A DNA stretch of 64,000 nt from Herbiconiux sp. VKM Ac-1786. Its GTDB lineage: Bacteria; Actinomycetota; Actinomycetes; Actinomycetales; Microbacteriaceae. The stretch's first letter is position 1, and each line of letters begins with the position of its first letter. The notes below the pieces were generated by a model, which was given only the letters and a program-made list of their open reading frames with translations, did no database searches and was not told the DNA's origin. Below are positions 42,346-51,151 of the stretch, in pieces. Position numbers and translations under genes: made by a program. The stretch spans positions 1,598,513 to 1,662,512 of the forward strand of contig NZ_JADKSG010000001.1 in NCBI RefSeq assembly GCF_015350805.1, given 5' to 3'.

Positions 42346-42936
42346 TCAGATGCGCGGCGTGTCGCCGGGAGGGGCCGCGTGGCGCGCGGAGGAGTCGTCG
42401 TCGACGGGCACTTCTTCGCGACGCACGACGAGGCGCTCCTCGCGGAGCACCTGCCCCTCCTCGATGTCGGGCACCGGCGGCACGTCGCCCGCCGCATGCT
42501 CGGGCGTGTGGTCGCGGTCGCCGTCCCGGCGGTCGTGGACGCGATCCGCGTCACGGTCGGCAGCCTCGCGGGCGGCGGGTTCCCCGACGGCGGCCGCCGG
42601 AGCGGCGTCGGCACGCGCATCCTGAGCCTCGCCCACGTAGTGACGCCGGAGCTCGTCTTCCTGCTCGGGGCTGATGCCGCCGGCGGCCTCGTGGCGGGGC
42701 GCGTCCTTCACGAGGGCCGCCGGGTACGAGACGTAGACGTCGTCGCGCTCCCAGCGGGCGTCGTCGAGGGGCACCAGCCGGGTGGCGTGGCCGAGGAAGC
42801 CCGTGTGCACCTCGGCGAAGGTCGGATGCCCGTCGGCCGCATCGACCAGCACCGTCGTGATGCGGCCGATCTTGGTGTCGTCGGCGCCGAACAGAGTGGC
42901 CCCGATGATGCTCTGGATGTTGGAGGAGGGCAGCAT
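42346..42936 (-). CDS. PRC-barrel domain protein
   Basis: 196 residues from ATG 42936, only 2 bases after the upstream membrane gene. The N-terminal PRC barrel (about 1-85) reads IIGATLFGADDTKIGRITTV and HTGFLGHATRLVPLDDARW. A long acidic/Arg-rich low-complexity region follows, ending in LREERLVVRREEVPVDDD, which recalls the YsnF/DUF2382 stress domain but is too short to be a full copy. Such proteins are common in stress-response groups of soil actinobacteria. Function unknown. Confidence 0.78.
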   Translation of the reverse strand: MLPSSNIQSIIGATLFGADDTKIGRITTVLVDAADGHPTFAEVHTGFLGHATRLVPLDDARWERDDVYVSYPAALVKDAPRHEAAGGISPEQEDELRRHYVGEAQDARADAAPAAAVGEPAAREAADRDADRVHDRRDGDRDHTPEHAAGDVPPVPDIEEGQVLREERLVVRREEVPVDDDSSARHAAPPGDTPRI

Positions 42937-42938
42937 CG

Positions 42939-43688
42939 TCAGCGCCCCAATCCGGCGCGGTCGACCTTGCGGTGGAAGCGCATCCCGGCCACCCCGCCGA
43001 GGAGGGCGCCGACGAGGCTCGTGACGGCCGCGACCACGGCGGTGATGATGCCGGTCGTGGTGAGTGCGCCCTCGTTGACCGGGATGCGCGGGAAGCTGTT
43101 CAGGTTGCCGAGCACGTCGACCTGGCTGCCGCCGATCGCCGCCACGATGGCGACGACGACCGCGATGACGATGGCCCAGATCCACACGGCGAGGCCCTGC
43201 TTGAGGCCGTCGAAGCGGGCCATCCGGCCAGCGACGTAGCCGCCGCAGAAGTAGGCGATCAGGATGATCACGACCAGCGCGATGGCGCCGACGATGCCGA
43301 CCGTGGTGGCCTGCTCGTCGCTGACCTGCACGCTGCCGTCATCGCGGATGCCGAGGCCGATCGCGACCCCGGTCGCCGCGACCAGCGCGGTCAGGATGAC
43401 GGCGGTGCCCGTGGCGGTCAGCCAGCCGAAGAAGGCCGAGCCGAACTTGAAGCCGCCGAACTCGCGGCGCTCGCGCTCGACGACGTCCTGGCGGAGGGTG
43501 CTGCGCTCCTCGAGCGGCACCGAGCCGCCGGCCGTGGTGCCTGCTGCCGTCGATCCGGCGACCGTCGAGCCGGTGGCCGCCGATCCTGCGGGAACCGACC
43601 CTGCGGGCGCCGATCCGGCCGGCACCGATCCGGTGGTCGAGTCCGCCGGCACCGAGCCGGCCCTGCGATCGGGGTCTGACATGGTCAT
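42939..43688 (-). CDS. Four-TM membrane protein with repetitive Ser/Ala/Pro N-tail
   Basis: 249 residues from ATG 43688 (GGAAGGA upstream). The first 70 residues contain pentapeptide-like units (AGSVP, AGSAP, AGSTV, AGSTA), then ERSTLRQDVVERERREFGGF. Four TM helices follow (ILTALVAATGVAIGLGI, VGAIALVVIILIAYFCGGYV, AVWIWAIVIAVVVAIVAAIG, GIITAVVAAVTSLVGALLGG) and a basic tail. The GGYVAGRMARFDGLKQG loop is typical of TIGR04086-like uncharacterised proteins. It is cotranscribed with the PRC-barrel gene. Confidence 0.75.
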   Translation of the reverse strand: MTMSDPDRRAGSVPADSTTGSVPAGSAPAGSVPAGSAATGSTVAGSTAAGTTAGGSVPLEERSTLRQDVVERERREFGGFKFGSAFFGWLTATGTAVILTALVAATGVAIGLGIRDDGSVQVSDEQATTVGIVGAIALVVIILIAYFCGGYVAGRMARFDGLKQGLAVWIWAIVIAVVVAIVAAIGGSQVDVLGNLNSFPRIPVNEGALTTTGIITAVVAAVTSLVGALLGGVAGMRFHRKVDRAGLGR

Positions 43689-43830
43689 GCTGAGTCCTTC
43701 CGTCGACGGCGGGCTCACGCCACCGTGCTCCTGACTCCAGTCAGCACCCGTTGACCGATTCCCGCCCGCCCTGGACAGTGGTCGCGCCCCGCGCTATAAC
43801 CCGGCTGAAGCCGAGTGTGAGCTGCACCAG

Positions 43831-43856
43831 GCGGTAGCCGACCTGACGACTACCGC
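43831..43856. terminator. Weak inverted repeat after the LuxR gene
   Basis: GCGGTAG (43831-43837) pairs with CTACCGC (43850-43856), 12-base loop, about 35 bases beyond the regulator stop on the minus strand. The rest of the 43689-43891 spacer shows nothing I can name. Confidence 0.35.
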
Positions 43857-43891
43857 GCGAATCTACCCATGCGTGAAGTGCACTCGGTCGG

Positions 43892-46732
43892 CTAGATGGG
43901 GCCCAACTCGGCGTAGCGCTCGGCTACCTCCCGTCGCGTGTTGAGGCCCCACTTCGCATAGATGTGTCGGATGTAGGTGACGACGGTGTGCGGAGAGACC
44001 AGCAGTTCATCGGCGATTTGCTGCGTCGTGAGGCCGGAACTGATGAACGCTGCGACCTGACGTTCCCGGGGGGACAGCCCTGTTGCATCCCTGGCATCTG
44101 TGGGGCTGATGGGTCGCTGATGAACACCCTTGCTTCTCAGCATCTGGAGCACGCGGGTGGCGTCGCGGGTGGCACCGCAGCGCGTATAGAAATGCAACGC
44201 GTCGGTCAGGGCAGTTGTGGCTTGTTTCGGGGTCGCTGAGTAGATGCCGACGGCCTCGAACAGGGTTCCCGTGACGAGAGGGCGGCATTCGTCCCGAAGT
44301 TGTTCGGCAGCGGCCAGGAGGTCGTTAGCGGAGCGGTCCCGGATACCGCGCGCGGCCCGAGCGACGGCGGCGACGAAGACGTTCGTTGAATTCTTGTCGG
44401 CACGGTCCTGTGCAACCTCGACGACGACGTCAACGGCATCAAGGTCGCCGGCGACCTGACAGATGAAGGCGAGCACGAAATCGTCAGCGAAATCAGCGGG
44501 GGTGGTCATCGAGGGAGTCGCGTCCCGCAGCGTCGCGATGGCAAGGCGGGAGTATTCGTACGCTTCGTCTGGCTTCATCCGCTCTTGTGCCTCCATGGCG
44601 AGACTCCATCTGCCGGTGCGTGTGAGACCCACGCTGTCGGCAAGACTCTGGATGAGTGGGCGGACCCTCTCTCGCAGCGGTACGTCTCCGGTGCGGAGGG
44701 AGATGCGATGTAGAACGACTCCTGCGGTGGCGTTCATGAAGTCGCCAAGCCCCAGCTGCTCTCCAAGCTCGAGGACAGTTTCGGCCTGTGCCCGGGCATC
44801 GTCCAACCGGCCGAGGCTGTACAGAACCCGCGATCGGACCATCATCCAATAGGCCTCGGCGAGGACGTTCTTTGCGGCGCGGACTTCTGCCAGACCGTCG
44901 TCGGTGAGCCGAAGAGCTTCGTCGCAGTGGCCTGTGCTGTTCCGCATGAAAGCCAACCAGAGGCCTTCCGGGAGCCAGAGTCCGGTCGGGATACCGAGGT
45001 GGGTTACACGGTCCAGCGCTTGCCGCTGTAGCCGTTCGGCCGTGTCGAAGTCGCCTTGGTAGAAGACCAGCACGGATTCTGTCGCGTCGAGCGTGGCCAA
45101 AGCGAGCCCATCGCGGCCGTCGTCTGACGCCTCCCGAGCGAGAGCCAGACTGGTGCGCAGCCCTTGTTCATCAGCCTTGTTGGCGAAGTTGAGGGCGCGG
45201 ACGGAGAGCAGCCCGACGCGTGACTCGTCCGAGATGCCCGGTATGGCAAGACCCGCCGCAGACTCGCGGAGTGCGCCGTCGAAGTCCGACTCGGTGAGTT
45301 GGCGTGCCAGAGCGAGACTGACCCGCGCGCGAGCGTCAGGGCTGAGAAGCGGCCTCAGCGTGCGGCTCATTTCCATGGCCTCTTCGATTCGTCCTCCAGC
45401 GAGGACGAGGGGAAGCATGGCCGCGACTCGGTCGGCATGAGCCGCGTTACCGGAGGTGAGTTGAGCGCCGGTGATGACGAGTTCAGCGGCTCCTTGCACG
45501 TCCGTGGAGGAAAGCTGCTGAGCGGCGAGGAAGAGAAGCTCGATCGACTCATCGTCGCCGGCCTCAGCGACCGACACGATCGCCGACGCGAGAGTGGCAA
45601 CCCCTTCCCCGGCGCGGAGGCGACGGTGGATCACCTCACGGGTCATGGCCCGGCGAAGCGAGGGCGACAAGCTCTCGCTCGCCGCCGCCTGAACGGTGTC
45701 GTGACGGAAGGCGAAGGACGTGCTCGTGTCGACCACGAAACCCAGGTCGAGAAGCTCTTGAAGCGCGGGTGCGGCCGCAGCAGCGGTCTGGCCCAGGATG
45801 TCGAGTACTCCGCTGAGGGGGAAGTCCCTGCCGTAGAGACTCCCGATCTGCGCGATCCGTAGCGCATCGCGACTCAGATGACTCAGCCGGTCCCTGGCAG
45901 ATGTTCCGAAACGAGCGGGGAGGGTGTCGTCATCAAGATCGATGACCCCGCGGGCAGATTGGAGCAGACCCTCCTCCTCCAGGCCGCGGAGGAGCTCGAG
46001 GACGAGCAGGGGATACCCGGCGGCGCGAGTGAGAGCTTGCTCGACTCGTGGCCCAGGCTGACTGCCGAACGCGTCTCGAACCATGTCATCAACCGCAATC
46101 TTGTCCAGCGGCGGGAGGTCGATGGTGGGAGTGAGTTCGCCGATCCGTGCGAGGAATCGTTGATGTGCTGCACTGTAGACCCCGGTGCGGCTGGCCAGAA
46201 GCCAGTACACCGGGACGCCTTGCAGGTCGTGGATGAGTGCGGTGATGGCGCCGAGAGATCCTGCGTCCAACCACTGCAGGTCATCGACTATGACCAGCGC
46301 ACCGGACTTGCTGGCTTGGCTCTCCAGCGACTCGGCGATCATGCGGGTCAGCCAGTATTTCGGTGCCGGCGAGAGCATGAGCGGGCCCAGGTCATCGTTG
46401 GTCACCAGGGGCGGATCGGTTCGTGTTGCCGCGCCGATCAGCGCGCCCAGCGGCGAGAGAGCCGAGTCGATGTCGGGCGCGACGACCATGGTTGTCCAGT
46501 TGCGATCTGCCGCAATGTGCAATGCGTGCTGCAACAGTCGCGTCTTCCCGATACCCGGGTCGCCGGAGATGAACGTGACGGCCTGATCGCCGGCAGCGGC
46601 GACGTCGAAGCCGTGCTCGATCTGACGGGTTTCGGCTTCACGGCCGCGAATGGCCGCGTGGTAGCGGCCGGCACCCATTCCAGAGAGCGCGTCGAGGCCG
46701 AGTCGGCGCGCCTGACGGCCATCAGCAAGCAC
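43892..46732 (-). CDS. Large ATP-binding LuxR-family (LAL/MalT-like) regulator
   Basis: 946 residues. Start uncertain: GTG 46732 has GGAGGG but almost no spacing; ATG 46678 gives 928 residues starting MGAGRYHAAIRG. Domains: AAA/STAND ATPase with REAETRQIEHGF, Walker A SGDPGIGKTRLLQ and Walker B LVIVDDLQWLD; a long alpha-helical/TPR region (about 370-860); and a C-terminal LuxR HTH (LSPRERQVAAFISSGLTTQQ, then SPHTVVTYIRHIYAKW). GC and GC3 look clearly lower than in surrounding genes, which suggests separate ancestry. It is divergent from the SRPBCC gene, whose promoter bears a 14-mer shared with two other promoters, so it is a prime candidate activator of the block. Confidence 0.9.
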   Translation of the reverse strand: MLADGRQARRLGLDALSGMGAGRYHAAIRGREAETRQIEHGFDVAAAGDQAVTFISGDPGIGKTRLLQHALHIAADRNWTTMVVAPDIDSALSPLGALIGAATRTDPPLVTNDDLGPLMLSPAPKYWLTRMIAESLESQASKSGALVIVDDLQWLDAGSLGAITALIHDLQGVPVYWLLASRTGVYSAAHQRFLARIGELTPTIDLPPLDKIAVDDMVRDAFGSQPGPRVEQALTRAAGYPLLVLELLRGLEEEGLLQSARGVIDLDDDTLPARFGTSARDRLSHLSRDALRIAQIGSLYGRDFPLSGVLDILGQTAAAAAPALQELLDLGFVVDTSTSFAFRHDTVQAAASESLSPSLRRAMTREVIHRRLRAGEGVATLASAIVSVAEAGDDESIELLFLAAQQLSSTDVQGAAELVITGAQLTSGNAAHADRVAAMLPLVLAGGRIEEAMEMSRTLRPLLSPDARARVSLALARQLTESDFDGALRESAAGLAIPGISDESRVGLLSVRALNFANKADEQGLRTSLALAREASDDGRDGLALATLDATESVLVFYQGDFDTAERLQRQALDRVTHLGIPTGLWLPEGLWLAFMRNSTGHCDEALRLTDDGLAEVRAAKNVLAEAYWMMVRSRVLYSLGRLDDARAQAETVLELGEQLGLGDFMNATAGVVLHRISLRTGDVPLRERVRPLIQSLADSVGLTRTGRWSLAMEAQERMKPDEAYEYSRLAIATLRDATPSMTTPADFADDFVLAFICQVAGDLDAVDVVVEVAQDRADKNSTNVFVAAVARAARGIRDRSANDLLAAAEQLRDECRPLVTGTLFEAVGIYSATPKQATTALTDALHFYTRCGATRDATRVLQMLRSKGVHQRPISPTDARDATGLSPRERQVAAFISSGLTTQQIADELLVSPHTVVTYIRHIYAKWGLNTRREVAERYAELGPI

Positions 46733-46812
46733 CCCTCCACGGTATCGAGCCGATTGGGGCTGGACCTGGCCCCCTCACAACCACCCTCAGCACCATGCGA
46801 TATCCGCGACAG

Positions 46813-46851
46813 AACCGGGGGATGTGGGGATCCCGGGGCCGAATCTACGGT
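46813..46851 (+). promoter_or_regulatory. Shared promoter element, copy A (SRPBCC gene)
   Basis: AACCGGGGGATGTG (46813-46826), 18 bases, then CTACGGT (46845-46851; -10 TACGGT). The same 14-18-7 layout occurs at 57455 and 58089. The expected transcript start is near 46858, about 80 bases before the SRPBCC gene. Confidence 0.65.
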
Positions 46852-46936
46852 TCCACATGCGGGTTTCAGACCCGATGAAGTGGCCCCCGGTCACGCATCC
46901 CCGCCGGGAACCCGGCACAACCGGAAGGAAAATCCA

Positions 46937-47506
46937 ATGAGCGTTATGGTTCGCGACGACCTCGTGCTTTCGCACGCCGTTGTCACCGCCGACGTGACCG
47001 CACCGTTCGAGTACGTCGACATCGAGCAGTGGCTGAAGACCCTGCCGACGCACGAGTATGAGCGCTGTGCGCCTGGCGACCACAAGGCCGCCGGTTACAC
47101 CGTGGATGACGACGGCACCCCGATGTCGATCAACGTCGAGATGATCGGCACCGGCCTGGTCATCCAGCAGTACCGCTACGAGGTCGCCAGCCCCACCTAC
47201 TGCAAGATGGTCTCGATCTCCGACGTCTACTCGGCCGCCGGCTGGACCACCACCCAGGTCATCTGGGAGCTCGGCATCGAGCAGCTCGAGGGCGACCAGC
47301 TCCGCTACGTCAACACCGTCACCTCGCACCCCACCGAGGACTTCTTGAAGTTCATCATCGACAGCGGCCAGACGTTCGAGGAGGCCGCCGCCGCCCGCCA
47401 GCACGCCTCCGGCGCCCACTGCGAGGTCGAGACCCCGCACTACGCCCGCAGCATCGCTGCGTTCGCGAAGGCCCGCGCAGCCGAGGCCGAAGCGGCCAAG
47501 GCCTGA
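46937..47506 (+). CDS. SRPBCC-like protein, unknown function
   Basis: 189 residues, ATG 46937 with GGAAGGAAA upstream; the open frame extends far upstream antisense to the LuxR gene, but that part is shadow. SHAVVTADVTAPFEYVDIEQ, then a beta-rich core MSINVEMIGTGLVIQQYRYE, VYSAAGWTTTQVIWELGIEQ and a long C-terminal helix (HYARSIAAFAKARAAEAEAA). This looks like a START/SRPBCC hydrophobic-pocket fold. It is the first gene of the block and under promoter copy A. Ligand unknown. Confidence 0.7.
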   Translation: MSVMVRDDLVLSHAVVTADVTAPFEYVDIEQWLKTLPTHEYERCAPGDHKAAGYTVDDDGTPMSINVEMIGTGLVIQQYRYEVASPTYCKMVSISDVYSAAGWTTTQVIWELGIEQLEGDQLRYVNTVTSHPTEDFLKFIIDSGQTFEEAAAARQHASGAHCEVETPHYARSIAAFAKARAAEAEAAKA

Positions 47507-47526
47507 GCCGCGCCCGAGGATCAGAA

Positions 47527-47685
47527 ATGACCACGGACGACGTGCATGACGAGCACCACACCACTGAGGTGCACGAACACGGCGAAGGATGCGGACATGA
47601 AGCGGTCGCCCACGGCGACCACGTCGACTACATCCACGACTCGCACCGTCACGCCCTGCACGGGGACCACTACGACGAGCACTGA
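47527..47685 (+). CDS. His/Asp/Glu-rich microprotein (52 residues)
   Basis: ATG 47527 with GAGGA 8 bases upstream; stop TGA 47683-47685. Of 52 residues, 14 are His and 14 are Asp or Glu, with one Cys (GEGCGHEAVAHGDHVDYIHD, then SHRHALHGDHYDEH). I recall similar small actinobacterial proteins annotated, without proof, as a zinc transporter component. It has no membrane helix, so soluble metal binding or buffering is more plausible. It follows the SRPBCC gene by 20 bases and is closed off by a strong hairpin. Confidence 0.78.
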   Translation: MTTDDVHDEHHTTEVHEHGEGCGHEAVAHGDHVDYIHDSHRHALHGDHYDEH

Positions 47686-47694
47686 GTAGCCAGC

Positions 47695-47727
47695 TGATCG
47701 AAGGGGGCTACGAGCCCCCTTCGATCA
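47695..47727 (+). terminator. Perfect 15-bp hairpin after the microprotein gene
   Basis: TGATCGAAGGGGGCT (47695-47709) pairs with AGCCCCCTTCGATCA (47713-47727) around a 3-base loop. It would end or attenuate the transcript only 30 bases before the next gene, which has no obvious promoter of its own. Confidence 0.85.
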
Positions 47728-47757
47728 CGGCCGCGCCCAGAAGGGAAACCAACCTCG

Positions 47758-48753
47758 ATGTCCTTTGCGATCCGTTTCACTCACCCGGGTCCCCCTGACG
47801 TCCTGCACCTTGTGCGGGTCGAACCGCCGGAACCAGGACCGCACGACGTGCGCATCGAGGTCGCCGCGGCCGGGGTGAACAACGCCGATCTGCTCGAACG
47901 GCGCGGGCACTACCCCGTGCCACCGAACGCCCCACCCGGCCTCGGACTCGAGGTCGCCGGCACCATTACCGCGCTCGGCAGCGCGGTCACCACCTGGAAG
48001 CTCGGCGACCGGGTCTGCGCCCTCGTCGCCGGAGGTGGCTACGCCGAGGCAGCGATCGCGCCCGCAGCCCAGGTGATGCCTGTTCCGGCCGGCCTCAGCA
48101 TGATCGAAGCGGCCGCGCTACCCGAGGTTGCCTGCACCGTGTACTCCAACCTCGCCATGATCGCCGGTCTGAAGGCCGGGCAGGCTGTGCTCATCCACGG
48201 CGCCGGAGGGGGCATCGGTTCGTTCGCGATTCAGTGGGCGACCGCGATCGGCGCACAGGTCATCACCACCGCCGGCAGTGAGGCGAAGACCCAAGCGGCG
48301 CTCGACCTCGGAGCGGTCGAAGCGGTCAACTACCGCGCCGCGGACTTCGTCAGCGCGACCCTGGACGCCACCGACGGCCGGGGCGTTGACGCGATCCTGG
48401 ACATCGTCGGCACCACCTACCTCCGCCGCAACATGGAGTGCCTCGCCGACGACGGGCACCTGGTCATCATCGGAGGAGCGGTAGGACCGGTCACTTTTGA
48501 CCTGTGGGAGCTGCTCTCCCGCCGCGCGAGCATCTCCGCCACCCTCCTACGAGGCCGCCCCGCACACCAGAAAGCAGCAATCGTCGCCGGCGTCACCCGC
48601 GACGTGCTGCCCCTGCTCGAGGCGGGCGAGATCCGTGCTGTGGTCGACACTGTGTTCCCGCTTGCCGAAGCATCCCTCGCCCACGAGCTGCTCGAGTCGG
48701 GCCGAACAGTCGGGAAAGTCGTCCTCGAAACCAGTCGTCACCGGCCCCGCTAA
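47758..48753 (+). CDS. NAD(P)H:quinone oxidoreductase, zinc-independent MDR type
   Basis: 331 residues, ATG 47758 with AGAAGGGAA upstream. GroES-like N-domain (EPPEPGPHDVRIEVAAAGVN, NADLLERRGHYPVPP, PGLGLEVAGTI), no structural-zinc Cys cluster. Rossmann domain with VLIHGAGGGIGSFAIQWA (about 145-162) and a PIG3/QOR-like C-part (FDLWELLSRRASISATLLRG). It reduces quinones or enones with NADPH. It comes just before an MFS pump, suggesting detoxification (inference). Confidence 0.88.
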   Translation: MSFAIRFTHPGPPDVLHLVRVEPPEPGPHDVRIEVAAAGVNNADLLERRGHYPVPPNAPPGLGLEVAGTITALGSAVTTWKLGDRVCALVAGGGYAEAAIAPAAQVMPVPAGLSMIEAAALPEVACTVYSNLAMIAGLKAGQAVLIHGAGGGIGSFAIQWATAIGAQVITTAGSEAKTQAALDLGAVEAVNYRAADFVSATLDATDGRGVDAILDIVGTTYLRRNMECLADDGHLVIIGGAVGPVTFDLWELLSRRASISATLLRGRPAHQKAAIVAGVTRDVLPLLEAGEIRAVVDTVFPLAEASLAHELLESGRTVGKVVLETSRHRPR

Positions 48754-48765
48754 GAGACCATAATC

Positions 48766-50430
48766 ATGACTGACACCGCCGCCGACACCGCCACCGGTCC
48801 GGTTCGAGTGCTCGCGCCGTTCACGGTGCCGATCTTCCGCGCACTGTGGATCGCCGCCCTGGTCAGCAACATCGGCAGCTGGATGCAGACCGTTGGCGCG
48901 CAATGGTTCATGGTCGAGCAGAACAGCCCACCGCTGCTCATCGCACTCGTTCAGACAGCTTCCGCCGCACCCGTGCTTCTGCTCGGAATCCCCGCCGGAG
49001 TTCTCGGTGAGCTCCTCAACCGACGGGGCCTGCTGATCTGGGTGCAGGCCGCGCAAGTGCTCATCAGCGCCGGCCTCGTCGCCCTCACCGCGGCGGGAGA
49101 GATGACCCCCTACCTGCTGCTCGTGCTGACACTGCTGCTGGGCGCCGCATCCGCGGTGCAGCTGCCCGCCTACGAAGCGATCTCCGCCGAGATCGTGCCG
49201 ACACGCATGATCCCGAATGCGGCCTCTCTTAGCGCGATCTCCGTGAACCTCGCCCGAGCGATCGGTCCGGCCATCGCGGGCCTGCTGCTGTCCAGCCTCG
49301 GCGTTGCGTTCGTCTTCGCGTTGAACCTCGCCTCCTTCGCGGTGTTCTTGATCGTGCTGATCGGGTGGCGAAGCTACCGCCCCGACCTGCACCAGCCCGA
49401 ACGATTCATCGATGCGACCCGGGCTGGCGTCCGCTACGTCACCCACTCCGGCGTCGTTCGCCGCCTCTATGTCCGGCTGGGCCTGTTCGTCGTGCCGGGC
49501 AGCGTCCTCTACGCGCTGCTGCCGGTACTGGCGACCGACCAGTTGGGCCTGGACTCCGCCGGTTACGGGGTCCTCCTCGCCGGTCTCGGCGTCGGAAGCG
49601 TTGCGGCAGCATTCTTCGCCCCGATCGTGCGGGACCGGTTCGGACCCAACCACACCGTGCTGATCTCCTCAGCACTGTTCGGCGCAGGAACAGTGGTCGT
49701 GGCCCTCTCCCCGTCTCTAGCGCTGACTCTGCCGGTGCTCGCCGTCGTCGGCGCCGCCTGGATCGGAGTCGTCGCCACCCTCAACGGGGTCGTCGAGTCC
49801 TTCCTCCCCGTCTGGGTTCGAGCTCGAGGGCTGTCCATCTACCAGATGGTGCTGTTCGGTTCCCTCGCCGTCGGAGCCGCAGGGAGCGGCGGAGTCGCCG
49901 GCTGGGCCGGCACCGCCATCACAACGGCGGCCGCCGGCATCATCGTGATCGTCGTCACCGCCTCACAGCTGCTGTGGCCCCTTCTCCCGACCGCCGAGAA
50001 GAAGCGCCCCACCGCACCGTTCCCGCTCGCACCCGACCAAGGCGCCGACATCGATCCCCAAGGGCTGACCCTCGTGCTCGTCCGCTACGACGTGCCCGAG
50101 GAGAACCGGGCGGCGTTCGTGGAGCAGATGCGACTCGTGGAACACAGCCGCCGGCGCACCGGAGCCCGGACGTGGACGCTCTACCAGGACCGTGAGAGCC
50201 CGGGCGAGCTCGTTGAAGTCTTCGGGGTGGGGAGCTGGCAGGAGCACCTGCAGCAACACAGCACCCGCCCCACCCAGTACGACGACGAGACCATCCACAC
50301 CGCCAGCGCCCTCGCCTCAACCATCGACGTGCACCACCTCATCCAAGTCGGCCGCACCCGCATCGCCTTCCCCGTCACCTCAACTCAGATCGCCCGACGT
50401 CACCACATGAAGCAGGAGAACCAGCCATGA
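48766..50430 (+). CDS. MFS exporter (MFS_3 type) with C-terminal soluble domain
   Basis: 554 residues. Twelve TM helices over about residues 15-410 begin with FTVPIFRALWIAALVSNIGS and MQTVGAQWFMVEQ, typical of the EntS/MFS_3 group. After the last TM, a 130-residue tail (LVLVRYDVPEENRAAFVEQM, RTWTLYQDRESPGELVEVFG) resembles an antibiotic-biosynthesis-monooxygenase-like ferredoxin fold seen in other MFS_3 proteins. The stop overlaps the next ATG (ATGA). Export of a small organic compound or siderophore is likely; the substrate is unknown. Confidence 0.85.
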   Translation: MTDTAADTATGPVRVLAPFTVPIFRALWIAALVSNIGSWMQTVGAQWFMVEQNSPPLLIALVQTASAAPVLLLGIPAGVLGELLNRRGLLIWVQAAQVLISAGLVALTAAGEMTPYLLLVLTLLLGAASAVQLPAYEAISAEIVPTRMIPNAASLSAISVNLARAIGPAIAGLLLSSLGVAFVFALNLASFAVFLIVLIGWRSYRPDLHQPERFIDATRAGVRYVTHSGVVRRLYVRLGLFVVPGSVLYALLPVLATDQLGLDSAGYGVLLAGLGVGSVAAAFFAPIVRDRFGPNHTVLISSALFGAGTVVVALSPSLALTLPVLAVVGAAWIGVVATLNGVVESFLPVWVRARGLSIYQMVLFGSLAVGAAGSGGVAGWAGTAITTAAAGIIVIVVTASQLLWPLLPTAEKKRPTAPFPLAPDQGADIDPQGLTLVLVRYDVPEENRAAFVEQMRLVEHSRRRTGARTWTLYQDRESPGELVEVFGVGSWQEHLQQHSTRPTQYDDETIHTASALASTIDVHHLIQVGRTRIAFPVTSTQIARRHHMKQENQP

Positions 50431-50873
50431 CCACCACCATCGACGACCTCGTCGGAGCCTGGAGATTCGTCAGCTCCGAGGAAGTCTTCGCCGACGGCGA
50501 ATGCCGACCCCAGTTCGGCCCGAAAGCCGACGGGTACCTCAGCTACAGCCCCAACGGCATCGTCACTGCGGTCCTGGGCAGCATGACCCGCCCGGCCAGC
50601 AGCGCCCCCACCCCCGAGACCGCCACCGACGCGGAGATCGTCGCCATGGCACGCGACTTCATCGCCTACGGCGGCCCGTTCACCCTCGACTCCGACACGG
50701 ACACCGTCACCCACCACATCGACATCGCCCTGTTCCCCGGATGGCAGGGCGGAACCCAGGTCCGCACCTTCACCGTCCACGGGAACCTGCTCTACGGCAA
50801 GACACTCCCCGCGATCACGCCCGACGGCCGAAGCTTCCACGTCGAGTTGACGTGGGGCCGGGTGCACTCATAA
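50427..50873 (+). CDS. Lipocalin-like domain protein
   Basis: 148 residues, coupled to the MFS gene by ATGA. LVGAWRFVSSEEVFADG and GPKADGYLSYSPNGIVTAVL with FIAYGGPFTLDSDTDTVTHH match the Lipocalin_5 family of small beta-barrel proteins. It has no signal peptide. It may bind a hydrophobic ligand that the neighbouring oxidoreductase and pump handle (inference). Confidence 0.82.
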   Translation: MTTTIDDLVGAWRFVSSEEVFADGECRPQFGPKADGYLSYSPNGIVTAVLGSMTRPASSAPTPETATDAEIVAMARDFIAYGGPFTLDSDTDTVTHHIDIALFPGWQGGTQVRTFTVHGNLLYGKTLPAITPDGRSFHVELTWGRVHS

Positions 50874-50891
50874 CCCCGCATCCCGCAACTG

Positions 50892-51111
50892 AGTCGGCTG
50901 CTCCAGCACGGCGACTTCGGGCTGGGGGCCGGAGACCGCCTCGACGGTGAAAGCCGCGCTCGAGGTGCTCACCGAACGCATCAACGCCGCGACCGGTGGC
51001 CAGATTCCATCCATCCTCAACACATTCGCGCCCACCACCGGAACTGCGGCAGGGTTCCGCACACCCGCATTCGAGGCCGGGCTATCCGTTCCCGGCTACC
51101 ACCTCCACTAA
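50892..51111 (+). pseudogene. Remnant of an acetolactate decarboxylase gene (alsD)
   Basis: One frame starting at about 50895 reads RLLQHGDFGLGAGDRLDGE, matching LLTHGDFGLGTFNHLDGEM of the intact enzyme at 21.7-22.4 kb. After a frame change, the sequence from about 50950 reads AALEVLTERINAATGGQ, then TTGTAAGFRTPAFEAGLSVP and GYHLH followed by TAA, matching GTVAGFRTPSFEAAISVAGYHLHY. About 100 central residues and the C-terminal zinc-site region are missing. It is therefore a doubly truncated, frameshifted copy. Confidence 0.82.
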
Positions 51112-51151
51112 ATCGACCATCCCCGATCACCTCTCACTCAAAAGGAACGTC

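Noticed and set aside
45878-46936. N-terminal extension of the SRPBCC protein opposite the LuxR gene
   Set aside because: The open frame is antisense shadow; ATG 46937 has a strong ribosome site and the promoter element lies within the supposed extension.
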